Shown here: positions 45,809 through 54,337 of the stretch, piece by piece
Numbering within the stretch: position 1 is the stretch's first letter
How the letters are laid out: each line of letters starts with the position of its first letter
Made by a program: the position numbers and the translations under genes
Notes under the pieces: model-generated
The model's database searches: none
Seen by the model: only the letters and a program-made list of their open reading frames with translations
Told to the model about the DNA's origin: nothing
Source: Ruegeria atlantica
GTDB lineage: Bacteria > Pseudomonadota > Alphaproteobacteria > Rhodobacterales > Rhodobacteraceae
NCBI RefSeq assembly: GCF_013032505.1
Contig: NZ_WQCG01000004.1
Coordinates: 1 to 64,000, forward strand
Reading direction: 5' to 3'
Length of the DNA stretch: 64,000 nucleotides

Positions 45809-46645
45809 ATGATCTATAACGACCTTGCCCTGTTTACTGTCGTCGCCAACCACCTCAGCTTTTCCAAGGCTGCGGACCGTTTGGGCATACCGCTCAGCCG
45901 GGTCAGCCGAAGGATCGCAGAGTTGGAAGACCATCTGGGTGCCAAACTGCTCGAGCGGACAACCCGCCAGGTTCGCCTGACGGAGGAGGGCCGTCGCCTT
46001 CTGGACCGATGTCAGAACCCGATCGAGGCGTTACAAGGTATTGCGGGTTTTGCCGACGATACCAGACGCCACAGCATCCGCATCACCGCACCTCCGCTGG
46101 CTGCACGTACCACCATTGGCCCTCGGCTGTTGGATTTTGCGGAGCAGAATCCGGATGTGGCGCTGGAGATGAACACAACCAACATCATGCTGGACTTCTT
46201 TCGCGACAATATCGATCTGGCGTTTCGGGTCGGCCCGCTTACGGATTCCAGTCTTGTCGCGAAACGGCTTTGGTCGGTTCCTTACTGCTTTTGCGCAGGA
46301 CAAGGATTCATCCAAGAACGTGGGTTGGACGGTCCAGTATCACGGCGTAACTTTCTGGCGCAGCCCGCGCTGACGGCTGGACAGCCCTGGGTGCTAGAGA
46401 GTGGGGAAACACTGCATCCGAAGCAGATCGCGCACAGCTTGTCCGACCTTGATGTCATTGCGCAGGCGGCCCGCCGCAATCTGGGTGTTGCGATGCTGCC
46501 TATGGATATGATGGACGGTGATTTGCAACGGCTGCAGGTCACAGACGCCAAACCGATGACGCGGGACATGTTCGCCGTCTATCCTGGTCGTCGCCTTTTG
46601 CCTGCGCGGGTCAGGAAGCTGATTGATTTTATGACACCCGATTGA
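45809..46645 (+). CDS. LysR-family transcriptional regulator
   Basis: A 278-residue regulator. The helix-turn-helix spans LALFTVVANHLSFSKAADRL and SRVSRRIAELEDHLGAKLLERTTR (in parts), a pattern common in regulators of quinone reductases and drug-type oxidoreductases. The start at 45809 gives the normal short N-terminus; an in-frame ATG at 45764 would lie inside the operator dyad. It is divergent from the MDR-SDR operon and converges with the carbonyl-reductase-like SDR, two bases apart at the 3' ends. Confidence 0.9.
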   Translation: MIYNDLALFTVVANHLSFSKAADRLGIPLSRVSRRIAELEDHLGAKLLERTTRQVRLTEEGRRLLDRCQNPIEALQGIAGFADDTRRHSIRITAPPLAARTTIGPRLLDFAEQNPDVALEMNTTNIMLDFFRDNIDLAFRVGPLTDSSLVAKRLWSVPYCFCAGQGFIQERGLDGPVSRRNFLAQPALTAGQPWVLESGETLHPKQIAHSLSDLDVIAQAARRNLGVAMLPMDMMDGDLQRLQVTDAKPMTRDMFAVYPGRRLLPARVRKLIDFMTPD

Positions 46646-46647
46646 AC

Positions 46648-47343
46648 CTACCAATCAATTGCAATGCCATCGCGAAAAAACCCTTCGGTCGGGCCGCCTT
46701 TCGGCAAGGTCGCGGCCCAGACAACGCCTTTGGCGCCCTCGGAAATCGGACGTCCTCCACCGCCCATATCCGTCGCAACCCAGCCGGGACACACAGCGTT
46801 CACGAGAATGCCTTGAGGTTTCAACGCGGCAGCGGTCTTGAGGGTGAGCGCGTTCAGAGCCGCTTTGGACACGCCATAGCCGGGCGTGCCGGCGGACATA
46901 TTGGTCAGAGACCCCGCGCCAGATGAGACGTTTACGATCCGGGCATCCGTGCCTCGTTGTAACAGTGGCACCGCTGCGATCGTCGTCTCCCAAGGGCCGA
47001 AAAGGTTCGTATCAAACGCGCGGCGAACGCGATCCAGATCGGCGAGGTGGACCTGTTGGTCGGTGTCATAATCCACACCCGCATTGTTCACCAGAACATC
47101 GAGACGACCATAGATAGATTCAACCATCAAAAAGAAGGCGGCGGCAACAGAGTCCGGACTTGAAACATCCAATTCCAAGGCTTCCGCCCCATATCCGATC
47201 TCATCCGCGGCAGCCTTCCCTTTCGCCAGATCGCGCGCACCGATCAGAACCCTCATGCCGTGATCTCGGGCCAATTGGCGGGAAACTTCTTTACCGATAC
47301 CGCGATTGGCGCCGGTCACGAGTGCGATGCGCTGACTGGTCAT
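46648..47343 (-). CDS. Short-chain dehydrogenase, carbonyl-reductase-like
   Basis: About 231 residues. NADP site VTGANRGIGKEVSRQLA, NNAGV, the catalytic Ser in IVNVSSGAGSL, and the active-site tyrosine and lysine in YGVSKAALNAL are all present, so this SDR should be active. The pattern LDVLVNNAGVDYD and the short length resemble bacterial carbonyl reductases. The start at 47343 has a strong GAAGGAGAG site; a longer frame to 47406 runs into the upstream gene and is rejected. It is the last gene of a likely operon with the SnoaL-like and hydrolase genes. Confidence 0.9.
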   Translation of the reverse strand: MTSQRIALVTGANRGIGKEVSRQLARDHGMRVLIGARDLAKGKAAADEIGYGAEALELDVSSPDSVAAAFFLMVESIYGRLDVLVNNAGVDYDTDQQVHLADLDRVRRAFDTNLFGPWETTIAAVPLLQRGTDARIVNVSSGAGSLTNMSAGTPGYGVSKAALNALTLKTAAALKPQGILVNAVCPGWVATDMGGGGRPISEGAKGVVWAATLPKGGPTEGFFRDGIAIDW

Positions 47344-47353
47344 GGTCTCTCCT

Positions 47354-47863
47354 TCAATTCGCCTCGGCCGCGCGTTGGCCGGCAAGAGCCACAAGCCCAC
47401 GGTCACCGGATTCCCAGATTGCCGTCATGGTCATTGATGTGACAACCCAGCGATCGTCTGATTTTTCAAGCTCATAGTCATAGCGGCCGCCCAGCACCCA
47501 CAAGCCGTCATCAAGACGATGGGTTGCTGTGAAATCAGCCTGTGCCGTGGCGGATGTATCGGACAGAGAGGTGATCGTATGATTGGTCACCATATGATGC
47601 GTCGCGTCGAAACCGGGCAAGAAAGCGGACCAACCCGCCACAAGCTCATCTGCGGGTTGTGTAACCGGGTTTCCGCCCCAGAGGCTGGTGTAATCCGTCG
47701 TGACGGTATCGGCAAACGCGTCGCGTACGCGGGTCCAATCGTGGCGGTCAGCACCTGCTGCGATGTCGGTGATGGCGGTCGAGATATCCGTCTGTTGTTC
47801 AGCAAGAGCCGCGGTTCCAATCATGGAAACGGCAGCAAGAGTCGATGTGAGTTTTCTACGCAT
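47354..47863 (-). CDS. Secreted SnoaL-like/NTF2-fold protein
   Basis: The 169-residue protein begins with a signal peptide (MRRKLTSTLAAVSMIGTAA, then ALAEQ as a cleavage site). The mature part has the NTF2-like cone fold pattern: an N-terminal helix with DRHDWTRVRDAFADTVTTDYTSLWG, then HHMVTNHTITSLSDTSATAQADF and the closing strand pair. Such proteins act as small hydrolases, isomerases or binding proteins. It is 10 bases upstream of the SDR gene. A periplasmic place is inferred from the signal peptide. Ligand unknown. Confidence 0.82.
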   Translation of the reverse strand: MRRKLTSTLAAVSMIGTAALAEQQTDISTAITDIAAGADRHDWTRVRDAFADTVTTDYTSLWGGNPVTQPADELVAGWSAFLPGFDATHHMVTNHTITSLSDTSATAQADFTATHRLDDGLWVLGGRYDYELEKSDDRWVVTSMTMTAIWESGDRGLVALAGQRAAEAN

Positions 47864-47922
47864 GAGGATGCTCCGAATAGATGAGGGTGGACGCCGATCG
47901 ATTACTCGGCGTCCGGAAGGGT

Positions 47923-48876
47923 TTATTTGCTCGAACCGGCGCGGAAGTGGTCAGCGACGGTATCTGCCGCACGGGTGACATCCTCGGGGTTGTCGTAGAA
48001 ATCGAACTGCGTGACATCTTCCAGCCATTGCGCCGTCGCTTCGCCTGCGAGACCGGCAAGGAAGGTCTGTACGCCTTGCGGGATCGCCGCGCTTTCCGAG
48101 TGCACAATAGCCAGTGCCTTATCCAATCGCTGCGGATTGTCGGCGGGATGATAGGTCAGCCAGCCTTCCCAGCCTGCATTGTTCCACTTGTCATCATATT
48201 CCGGGATCGCGCCACGGTCGGCCTCATAGTAGTATCCGCCGATCGGCATCAGCACGCCCTCTGCACCCTCGGGGCCTGCCGCCGGAATGATCTGGCCACC
48301 AGCGGCCTCGGCGGCGTGGGACACCTCAATCAGCCCTGCGACACCTTCTGCACCGCCATAGACCGCCTCGACGATCTCTTCATTCTGCAACCATGGTGCA
48401 ACCAAGCCCAGCCGCTGAACCAACGGATTGCCGGAAACCGCATCGACCATGTACCCGGCCGAAGCGCAGATCCCCAGACCGTTGATATGATCGGCGTCCA
48501 CTTCGGGCAGGGTCGCGACGAATGCGATGGCAGCTTTGATGTCCGATGTCTTGGCCTCGGGGCTTTCTACGAAGCGCACGTTCTTCGGCAAATCGCCCGA
48601 TTTGCCCCAACCGCGGAAATCAAAGGTGAAGGCGGCAAAGCCGCGCTCGGCCATCTCGCGGGCATAGTTGGCGGGCATCTGTTCCTGAACCGATGTCCAT
48701 GCTCCGGTCACGACGACCGTCGGCAGCGGTTCTGATCCGCGCTCTTCCGGTAGGTACAGCGTGCCGGACAGCATAGCGCCTTCGTTCTCGAAGGTAACGG
48801 CGCGGGTTTCAACCTGCGCGACGGCTGCTGTTGATGCCATAAGCGCAGCGGCGGTGTTCAGGGCGAGGGTGTTCAT
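47923..48876 (-). CDS. Secreted alpha/beta hydrolase
   Basis: About 317 residues after choosing ATG 48876, which has a GGGAG ribosome site and yields a signal peptide MNTLALNTAAALMASTAAVA. The hydrolase core shows GTLYLPEERG, TVVVTGAWTSVQEQMP, FDFRGWGKSG and the nucleophile elbow GICASAG with Ser139. Members of this family (DienelactoneHydrolase/PEPTIDASE_S9-like) cleave esters or other small substrates; the oxyanion motif fits. It lies 59 bases before the SnoaL-like gene in the same direction. The AraC gene lies upstream. Confidence 0.83.
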   Translation of the reverse strand: MNTLALNTAAALMASTAAVAQVETRAVTFENEGAMLSGTLYLPEERGSEPLPTVVVTGAWTSVQEQMPANYAREMAERGFAAFTFDFRGWGKSGDLPKNVRFVESPEAKTSDIKAAIAFVATLPEVDADHINGLGICASAGYMVDAVSGNPLVQRLGLVAPWLQNEEIVEAVYGGAEGVAGLIEVSHAAEAAGGQIIPAAGPEGAEGVLMPIGGYYYEADRGAIPEYDDKWNNAGWEGWLTYHPADNPQRLDKALAIVHSESAAIPQGVQTFLAGLAGEATAQWLEDVTQFDFYDNPEDVTRAADTVADHFRAGSSK

Positions 48877-48989
48877 AGCGGTATCTCCCAAAATCTGTCT
48901 GGATGGGCGCAAGCCCGATGACAGTTGAGATACGCTGCTGGCGGCAGCGATACTTGCACCGGACTGCCACGTTTTTGAACGATCCTGCT

Positions 48990-49877
48990 TTAGACAGCAT
49001 TCGCCGCGCGGAACGCGCGCGGTGTCTGTCCCACCACCTGTTTGAAACTGCGCGTAAAATGCGCCTGGTCCGAGAACCCACAGGCCAAAGCGATATCACC
49101 CAAAGGGCGCGCGGGGTCTTCGATCATCTTCATCGCCTGCTCGACCCGGTAGGCCATGACATATTGCATAGGGGTCGAGCCCAGCGTTTCCTTGAATACC
49201 CGCGCGAAACGCGAAGGGCTCATGCCCGCCTCGTGGGCCAGTTGATCGACGGTGATTGTCTGATCCAAACGGTCCTGCACATAGGCCAGCACCCGTTGAT
49301 AGTGCTGAGATGAAAAACGCGCGGACAGTTCGACCTCTTCAGCACGGCGTTTGCCGTATTTCTGCAGCAGTTTGACCAGAAATACCCGGCTCATTGCCTC
49401 GAACATCACCGCCGAGGACATATCGTCTGTTGCAAGCGCGTCGCGCAGAATGACGCCAGCAGCACACAAGTCGGGATCGGAAAACTGCGGCTGATCGTGA
49501 AACTGTTCCGGCGCCAACAACGTGCCAAGCTCAGTTTGGGCAAAGCGCTGAACCTTGTCTGGATGCAAGGTGACCACAATAACGTCGGACTGACCGTACC
49601 ACCGCCACCCCGACCTCATGCCTGCTGGGGTCACGATTACCTCGTCCTTACAAAAGGTGAAATCCCGCAGCGTGCCGTCCCGCCAGTTTTGCACGCGATG
49701 CCCCTTTTCCTGCAGGTTCAAAAGGACATGGTGTTCCGCAAACACCTCCTCTGGCATCCGATCAGGTTCGGCCCGAAAATAACGCACTGACATCAAACCA
49801 GCCGCCGAAGGGCGCTGCATCGCATCGCTGTTCAGCAAAGGTTCTGACGGGTAGATATCAGCGTATCTTAGGGGCAA
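48990..49877 (-). CDS. AraC-family transcriptional regulator
   Basis: The 295-residue frame begins with TTG; ATG codons at 49820 and 49793 are alternatives because the first 28 residues show no conserved pattern. The N-terminal half is a cupin-like ligand domain (LRDFTFCKDEVIVTPAGMRSGW). The C-terminal 100 residues hold the double helix-turn-helix (VDQLAHEAGMSPSRFARVFKE; IALACGFSDQAHFTRSFKQ), the AraC signature. It is upstream of the hydrolase-SnoaL-SDR group on the same strand and likely controls it. Confidence 0.87.
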   Translation of the reverse strand: MPLRYADIYPSEPLLNSDAMQRPSAAGLMSVRYFRAEPDRMPEEVFAEHHVLLNLQEKGHRVQNWRDGTLRDFTFCKDEVIVTPAGMRSGWRWYGQSDVIVVTLHPDKVQRFAQTELGTLLAPEQFHDQPQFSDPDLCAAGVILRDALATDDMSSAVMFEAMSRVFLVKLLQKYGKRRAEEVELSARFSSQHYQRVLAYVQDRLDQTITVDQLAHEAGMSPSRFARVFKETLGSTPMQYVMAYRVEQAMKMIEDPARPLGDIALACGFSDQAHFTRSFKQVVGQTPRAFRAANAV

Positions 49878-49928
49878 TAAGCGGCTCCAGCTTGCAATAC
49901 TCGATATGTTAGGTCTGCGCGTGCAAGG

Positions 49929-50825
49929 TCAAACAGGTTGCCGGCGCTTTATGTGGTCGATGAATAACCTCAAGGGCATCATAGATTTATACTCGCGCGG
50001 GAAATACATGAAAATTCCTGGGGTGGGGGCCAAATGGTCATCCAGAACCGGCTGCAACTCTCCTGCAGCGATCTGCGTGTCGACATAGGCTTTGAACGTA
50101 TAGGCCAGTCCCAGTCCTCGCTTGGCCAGATCGACAGAAGCTGGAAGAGCGTTCGCGATCAGATTGCCTTGCACATCGACAGAGTACTCCCCTTCGCTCG
50201 ATTGAAAACTCCATGGCGCAATCTGACCTGAAGACTGAAACCTGTAGCGGATGCAGTTATGCCCAAGTAGATCACGCGGCGTTTCCGGGATACCCCGTGT
50301 TGCAAGGTAGTCCGGGCTAGCGACAACGGTCACCGGAAGCGGCGGGGTCAACCGCACCGCCACCATGTCTTGCGCCACACGATCCCCCAGACGGAATCCA
50401 GCATGCAACTCCTCGCCGAGTATGTCTGACAGCGCATCGGTCAGCGACAGTTCTAATTCGATTTCGGGATACGCGGCACAAAAACTCTTGAGGATCGGGC
50501 CAACATACAGGTGATAGGCGAATTCCGGCATCGCCAGTTTCAACGTGCCCCGCGCGGCGTGACCGGTGCTGCGGGCACTTTCGACTGCTTCGGAGAGTTG
50601 GTCAAAGGCAGGCCCCGCGCCACGGATCAGGGCGCGTCCGGATTCTGTTAAGCTGATTGAGCGGGTCGTCCGGACAAAAAGCGCGGTGCCCAGCTGTTCT
50701 TCCAGCGCTTTCAGCTGATGGCTGACGGTCGATGGTTTGATGCCCAGCACCTCTGCCGCAGCACGCAACGACCCATGGCGCGCGATGGCGGTAAAGATCT
50801 CGAGGGTGGAAAGTGGCAGGCGCAT
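49929..50825 (-). CDS. LysR-family transcriptional regulator
   Basis: The 298-residue protein has the helix-turn-helix LEIFTAIARHGSLRAAAEVL and KPSTVSHQLKALEEQLGTALF and a standard effector domain (LKLAMPEFAYHLYVGPILKSF). It resembles the subgroup that controls reductases and small metabolite enzymes. It is divergent from the SnoaL-SnoaL-reductase operon starting at 50967. A dyad (AGTGA-ATTA-TCACT, 50881-50894) lies between them. Confidence 0.88.
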   Translation of the reverse strand: MRLPLSTLEIFTAIARHGSLRAAAEVLGIKPSTVSHQLKALEEQLGTALFVRTTRSISLTESGRALIRGAGPAFDQLSEAVESARSTGHAARGTLKLAMPEFAYHLYVGPILKSFCAAYPEIELELSLTDALSDILGEELHAGFRLGDRVAQDMVAVRLTPPLPVTVVASPDYLATRGIPETPRDLLGHNCIRYRFQSSGQIAPWSFQSSEGEYSVDVQGNLIANALPASVDLAKRGLGLAYTFKAYVDTQIAAGELQPVLDDHLAPTPGIFMYFPREYKSMMPLRLFIDHIKRRQPV

Positions 50826-50880
50826 CGTGTCCCCGAATTACTCCATTATTAGATTTTATACATGAAAGAGGTGAATAAAG

Positions 50881-50894
50881 AGTGAATTATCACT
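50881..50894. promoter_or_regulatory. Dyad in the LysR / SnoaL divergent region
   Basis: AGTGA (50881-50885) and TCACT (50890-50894) flank ATTA. The dyad is near the centre of the 141-base gap between divergent genes and is a candidate site for the neighbouring LysR protein. Confidence 0.4.
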
Positions 50895-50966
50895 TATCGC
50901 CGGAGTTATTATCTTCGTGTCATCGCAGCCCAGAAAGCTGTCACCACGTATTCAGGAGGACACAAG

Positions 50967-51461
50967 ATGAACAGTCTGACCAAAGTTGCTGCCCTCACCG
51001 CTGCCTTGATCGCAGGAGATACCGCCATGGCCGCATCCCCCGAAGACAATATCAAAGTCGTACAGGACTTCTTTGCCGCCTATGGCACCAGTGATCTGGA
51101 CGGCATCGCAGCCGTGATGGACGAAAACGTCAAATGGCACATCCCAGGCCGCCACCCCTTGTCCGGAACTAAGATTGGTCGTGATGAGGTGCTGGCCTTC
51201 TTCGAACAACTGGGCACAGCCGGATTTCAGGCTGAACCCATCTATTTCGGAGCGGACGAGACCCATGTGGTTGATATCCACCGTGGCTGGTCGAACGCAG
51301 ACGGCAAACCGAATGTCGATACCACATGGGCCCTCGTCTATCGGATCGAGAATGGCAAGATCGTCGAAGCAACCAACTTGTCCGCCGATCAGGATGGGGC
51401 AAACACGTTTTTCTGGTCCCAATACTCGCTGGCTCCGGTCCCTGAGCGACTGGCCAAGTAA
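50967..51461 (+). CDS. Secreted SnoaL-like/NTF2-fold protein
   Basis: A 164-residue protein with a signal peptide (MNSLTKVAALTAALIAGDTAMA, then A-S-P). The mature part is an NTF2-like domain: IKVVQDFFAAYGTSDLDGIA, DENVKWHIPGRHPLSGTKIG, and FEQLGTAGFQAEPIYFGAD. This matches the ketosteroid-isomerase-related family. A strong AGGAGG site (50954-50959) precedes the start. It opens a three-gene operon with a cytoplasmic SnoaL-like protein and a flavodoxin-fold reductase. Confidence 0.85.
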   Translation: MNSLTKVAALTAALIAGDTAMAASPEDNIKVVQDFFAAYGTSDLDGIAAVMDENVKWHIPGRHPLSGTKIGRDEVLAFFEQLGTAGFQAEPIYFGADETHVVDIHRGWSNADGKPNVDTTWALVYRIENGKIVEATNLSADQDGANTFFWSQYSLAPVPERLAK

Positions 51462-51472
51462 ACGATCAACAG

Positions 51473-51874
51473 GTGTTTCAAGTGCCCGATTACCCCGAAA
51501 TCCGCAGTTTCATCGCAGACTGGTTTGCCCGATTTGACAGGCTGGATCCGATCGGAGAATTCCTGCCTGATCTCCACCCAGACGTGCACTGGGACATGCC
51601 TGACGTCGACACCACACTCAGCGGGCATGACCGCGTGCGGGCCTGGTATCGTGGCGTGCTTGAGACTTTGCAGCGCCCAACCGAGCATCACGTTAGCAAG
51701 GTTTCAATTAAGCCCGGTGCCGCACAGTTCGAAGTTCTGTTTCGCGCCACGACCGTGGCCGGAGAGCACATCGAAGCTCGCGTTCAGGAAAACTGGCGCT
51801 TTGAAACCCGACCCGATGGCCGCCCGCTGATCACCCAATATTCCGCAAAATTGCTGCAAGAGGCAGAGACATGA
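51473..51874 (+). CDS. SnoaL-like/NTF2-fold protein
   Basis: A 133-residue protein starting with GTG; another GTG three codons on (51482) is also possible. The sequence fits the NTF2 fold (FIADWFARFDRLDPIGEFLP; DVHWDMPDVDTTLSGHDRVRAWYRG, in parts). No signal peptide is seen, so it should be cytoplasmic, unlike the first protein of the operon. It is 11 bases downstream of the previous gene and overlaps the reductase by ATGA. Function unknown; a role in handling a substrate of the reductase is inferred from context. Confidence 0.78.
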   Translation: MFQVPDYPEIRSFIADWFARFDRLDPIGEFLPDLHPDVHWDMPDVDTTLSGHDRVRAWYRGVLETLQRPTEHHVSKVSIKPGAAQFEVLFRATTVAGEHIEARVQENWRFETRPDGRPLITQYSAKLLQEAET

Positions 51875-52473
51875 AAACCCTCGTACTCACCGCTCACCCG
51901 AACCTAAGCAAATCGCGCATCAACCGCGCATGGTTTGATGCACTTTCAGAAGCCGCCGACGTGACGACCCGTGATCTGACTGCCATCGGCGGCAGTGAGA
52001 TGCGCTTTGACATCGAAGCCGAACAGGCCCTCTTGCTGGCCCATGACCGGATCGTGTTCCAGTTTCCATTCTACTGGTATTCAGCACCCCCGGTGATGAA
52101 AGCTTGGATGGATCAGGTGCTGAACTATGGTTTCGCTTATGGGCCCGGCGGTGACCAACTGAAAGGGCGTGAGTTCCTGATCCTTGTTTCGACTGGAGGC
52201 CCCGAGCACAGCTATCACGCAGGTGGTTACAACAACTTTACCATGGCCGAGTTTCTGAAACCGTTCCAACAGACGGCGGACCTGGCCGGAATGACGTATC
52301 TAAGGCCGTTCGTGGCCCACGGTATGGCCGTGGCCACCCAAGAACAGATTGACGAGAACGTGCCCCATATGCTGGCCTATTTGAGCGACCCCGAACTGGA
52401 CCCCAAGGTGAGACAGGCCCGTTTGCTCAAACAATTGGAAGACGACCCCTCACTGGCAGCGGCAGTAAGCTGA
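51871..52473 (+). CDS. Flavodoxin-fold NAD(P)H oxidoreductase (quinone reductase type)
   Basis: A 200-residue flavin reductase of the MdaB/KefF/NQO1-like family. It starts MKTLVLTAHPNLSKSRINRAW, which binds the flavin phosphate, then FQFPFYWYSAPPVMKAWMDQVLNYGFAYG, the family signature, given here in parts, and VSTGGPEHSYHAGG. It would reduce quinones or similar electrophiles by two electrons with NAD(P)H. It is translationally coupled (ATGA) to the SnoaL-like gene, which suggests that the operon detoxifies or recycles a quinone-like compound. Confidence 0.9.
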   Translation: MKTLVLTAHPNLSKSRINRAWFDALSEAADVTTRDLTAIGGSEMRFDIEAEQALLLAHDRIVFQFPFYWYSAPPVMKAWMDQVLNYGFAYGPGGDQLKGREFLILVSTGGPEHSYHAGGYNNFTMAEFLKPFQQTADLAGMTYLRPFVAHGMAVATQEQIDENVPHMLAYLSDPELDPKVRQARLLKQLEDDPSLAAAVS

Positions 52474-52585
52474 GGCCGACCTCTCCTGCGCCCGGCAGAA
52501 AAACATGGGGTTTTCAGCCGGCGCGGGTTTTCTAACGACCAATGACGGGTAAACTATCAGCGCGGAACAAGAGTGTGAGAGCCCA

Positions 52586-53752
52586 GTGACCGAGATTGAT
52601 CGCCTGAACCACTGGTTGATTTCCGATGGTCGCCTGCTGGGCGACGAGAGGCTCATCGTCAAAGGGTATTGCGAAGGATTGACCGCGCTTGGCGTACCTT
52701 TAGCCCGCGCAAGGATCGCACAGAATTACTCTAACCCTTTGCTCAGCGCGTGGGGGATCATCTGGACACCCGAGGAAACCCGCCGTTACACCGTACCGAC
52801 CACGGTTTTGTCGACCAGTGCGTGGCAAGGCAGTCCGTTCGAATATGTCGTCACCCAGCGGCGCCCATTGCGCAAGCGTCTGACCGATCTCGATGTCCAG
52901 GCAGAACATCCGGTCTATGCCGAGCTGGCCGAAGCAGGCGCCACCGATTTTCTGGCCATCCCGCTAGAACATGGAAACGGCTCGGTTCAGGGCACTAGTT
53001 TTACCTCTAGCGCAGATGCTGGGTTTTCGGACTCGCATATCCGATACATCGAAGACACGCGATACGCACTTGCCGCTGCTTTGGAACCCATTGCGATGCG
53101 CCAGTCGCAAAAGAGCCTTCTTCAAACCTATCTGGGGCACGGCCCCGCAGAAGAAATCGATCAGGGGCACATAAAGCGCAACGAACACAGAACAGTTTCT
53201 GCTGCAATCCTGTTTGCGGATCTGCGCGGTTTCACTGAGAAAGCCTCATCCTGGTCCGAAAGCGACTTGCTTTGCATGATGGGTGAGTATTTCGAGATGG
53301 CGGTGTCACCTATCCAGGACAATGGGGGTGACGTTCTCAAATTCATGGGGGATGGCATACTCGCTGTTTTCAACGTTGATGACGATGCGGCAGCCTCGTG
53401 CAGATCTGCGGTACAGGCGGCAGAACAAGCTCTGGCCAATCTGCGCGACTACAACGATGCAGCAGTCGAAAAGAAAAAAGAGCCAATCAAATTCGTAGTC
53501 GGCATTGATTTCGGTCGCGTCACCTTTGGCAACATCGGCAGTCCGGACCGCTTGGATTTCACGGTCGTCGGTCAGGCCGTGAACGTGGCCAGTCGGGTTC
53601 AGGACCTGTGTAAGAAACTGGACGAAAAGATATTGGTGACAGAGAGCGTCGCCAGGCACATGGCGCATAGTATCCAGTCAACTGGCTATCATTCTGTTCG
53701 CGGTTTGCCCGAGGAAATCGAGGTGTTTAAGACCCGAGAGAAACGCTCCTGA
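52586..53752 (+). CDS. Class III adenylate/guanylate cyclase
   Basis: A 388-residue cytosolic protein with GTG start. The first 190 residues form an unrecognised sensor region rich in aromatic residues. The catalytic domain begins at about 203: metal-binding aspartates D212 (FADLRGFT) and D256 (LKFMGDGILAVF), the purine-binding Lys252, and the transition-state residues in VVGQAVNVASRVQDL. This layout suits cAMP synthesis by a homodimer. The gene is alone, 112 bases after the reductase. The N-terminal part resembles regions in other alphaproteobacterial cyclases, with unknown signal. Confidence 0.88.
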   Translation: MTEIDRLNHWLISDGRLLGDERLIVKGYCEGLTALGVPLARARIAQNYSNPLLSAWGIIWTPEETRRYTVPTTVLSTSAWQGSPFEYVVTQRRPLRKRLTDLDVQAEHPVYAELAEAGATDFLAIPLEHGNGSVQGTSFTSSADAGFSDSHIRYIEDTRYALAAALEPIAMRQSQKSLLQTYLGHGPAEEIDQGHIKRNEHRTVSAAILFADLRGFTEKASSWSESDLLCMMGEYFEMAVSPIQDNGGDVLKFMGDGILAVFNVDDDAAASCRSAVQAAEQALANLRDYNDAAVEKKKEPIKFVVGIDFGRVTFGNIGSPDRLDFTVVGQAVNVASRVQDLCKKLDEKILVTESVARHMAHSIQSTGYHSVRGLPEEIEVFKTREKRS

Positions 53753-54337
53753 AATCAACTAAACGGCGAACTCAATTGTTATTTTCGTGCCGATCGCAAG
53801 AATAAATCTTTTCGCGGGGAAGGTAGCTATTTCTGCACTTTGATACCAGTCGGTGGAAGGAAGAAAAAAGCACAGGTTGGTCACGTGCCTCTGGATTCAG
53901 TTGAAATACCAATTTCTGTTTCAGGTGATGTTAAACCCCTGAATCGGGTCAATAGAGAATGACCGCAGCGCACCCGTGGTGTGATTTCGCTGATGGTGAT
54001 GTGTGCAAGGCAGACGTAAAGGGGAACCGCAGCTTCGTTCCCCGGCGCTGGCCTACTACAACACAAAATCTCAGAGAATACGTGATTTGGAGCTCCGCAA
54101 TTTCAGCCACTTCTTTCCAATTCCGCAAAACGGAGATCAAACGTTCCACGCAATAGCCTTTGAAACAATTCAGAAACAAAGCCTTGCGGTGAAAAGAAGC
54201 ACGCTTCTGGTTGGGTAAACCCACCAACAAAACGCATGACCGGTTCGGATTGCACTTGACATGTCGGTCAAAAAGCTGACTAAAAACATCAACAAAAAAT
54301 ATCCGACTTTTTTAGTCTGAAAATGAAGAGGGATCTC
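53753..54337. other. Intergenic region before the DUF4856 gene, with a possible promoter
   Basis: No frame here looks coding. Near the right end TTGACA (54256-54261) lies 17 bases before ACTAAA (54279-54284), a fair promoter for the DUF4856 gene with a leader of about 45 bases. TGAC-N6-GTCA (54257-54270) overlaps the -35 box and could bind a regulator. Confidence 0.4.

Noticed and set aside
47881..48735. 284-codon open frame on the plus strand
   Set aside because: Antisense to the secreted hydrolase, which has a signal peptide and nucleophile elbow; the frame has none.
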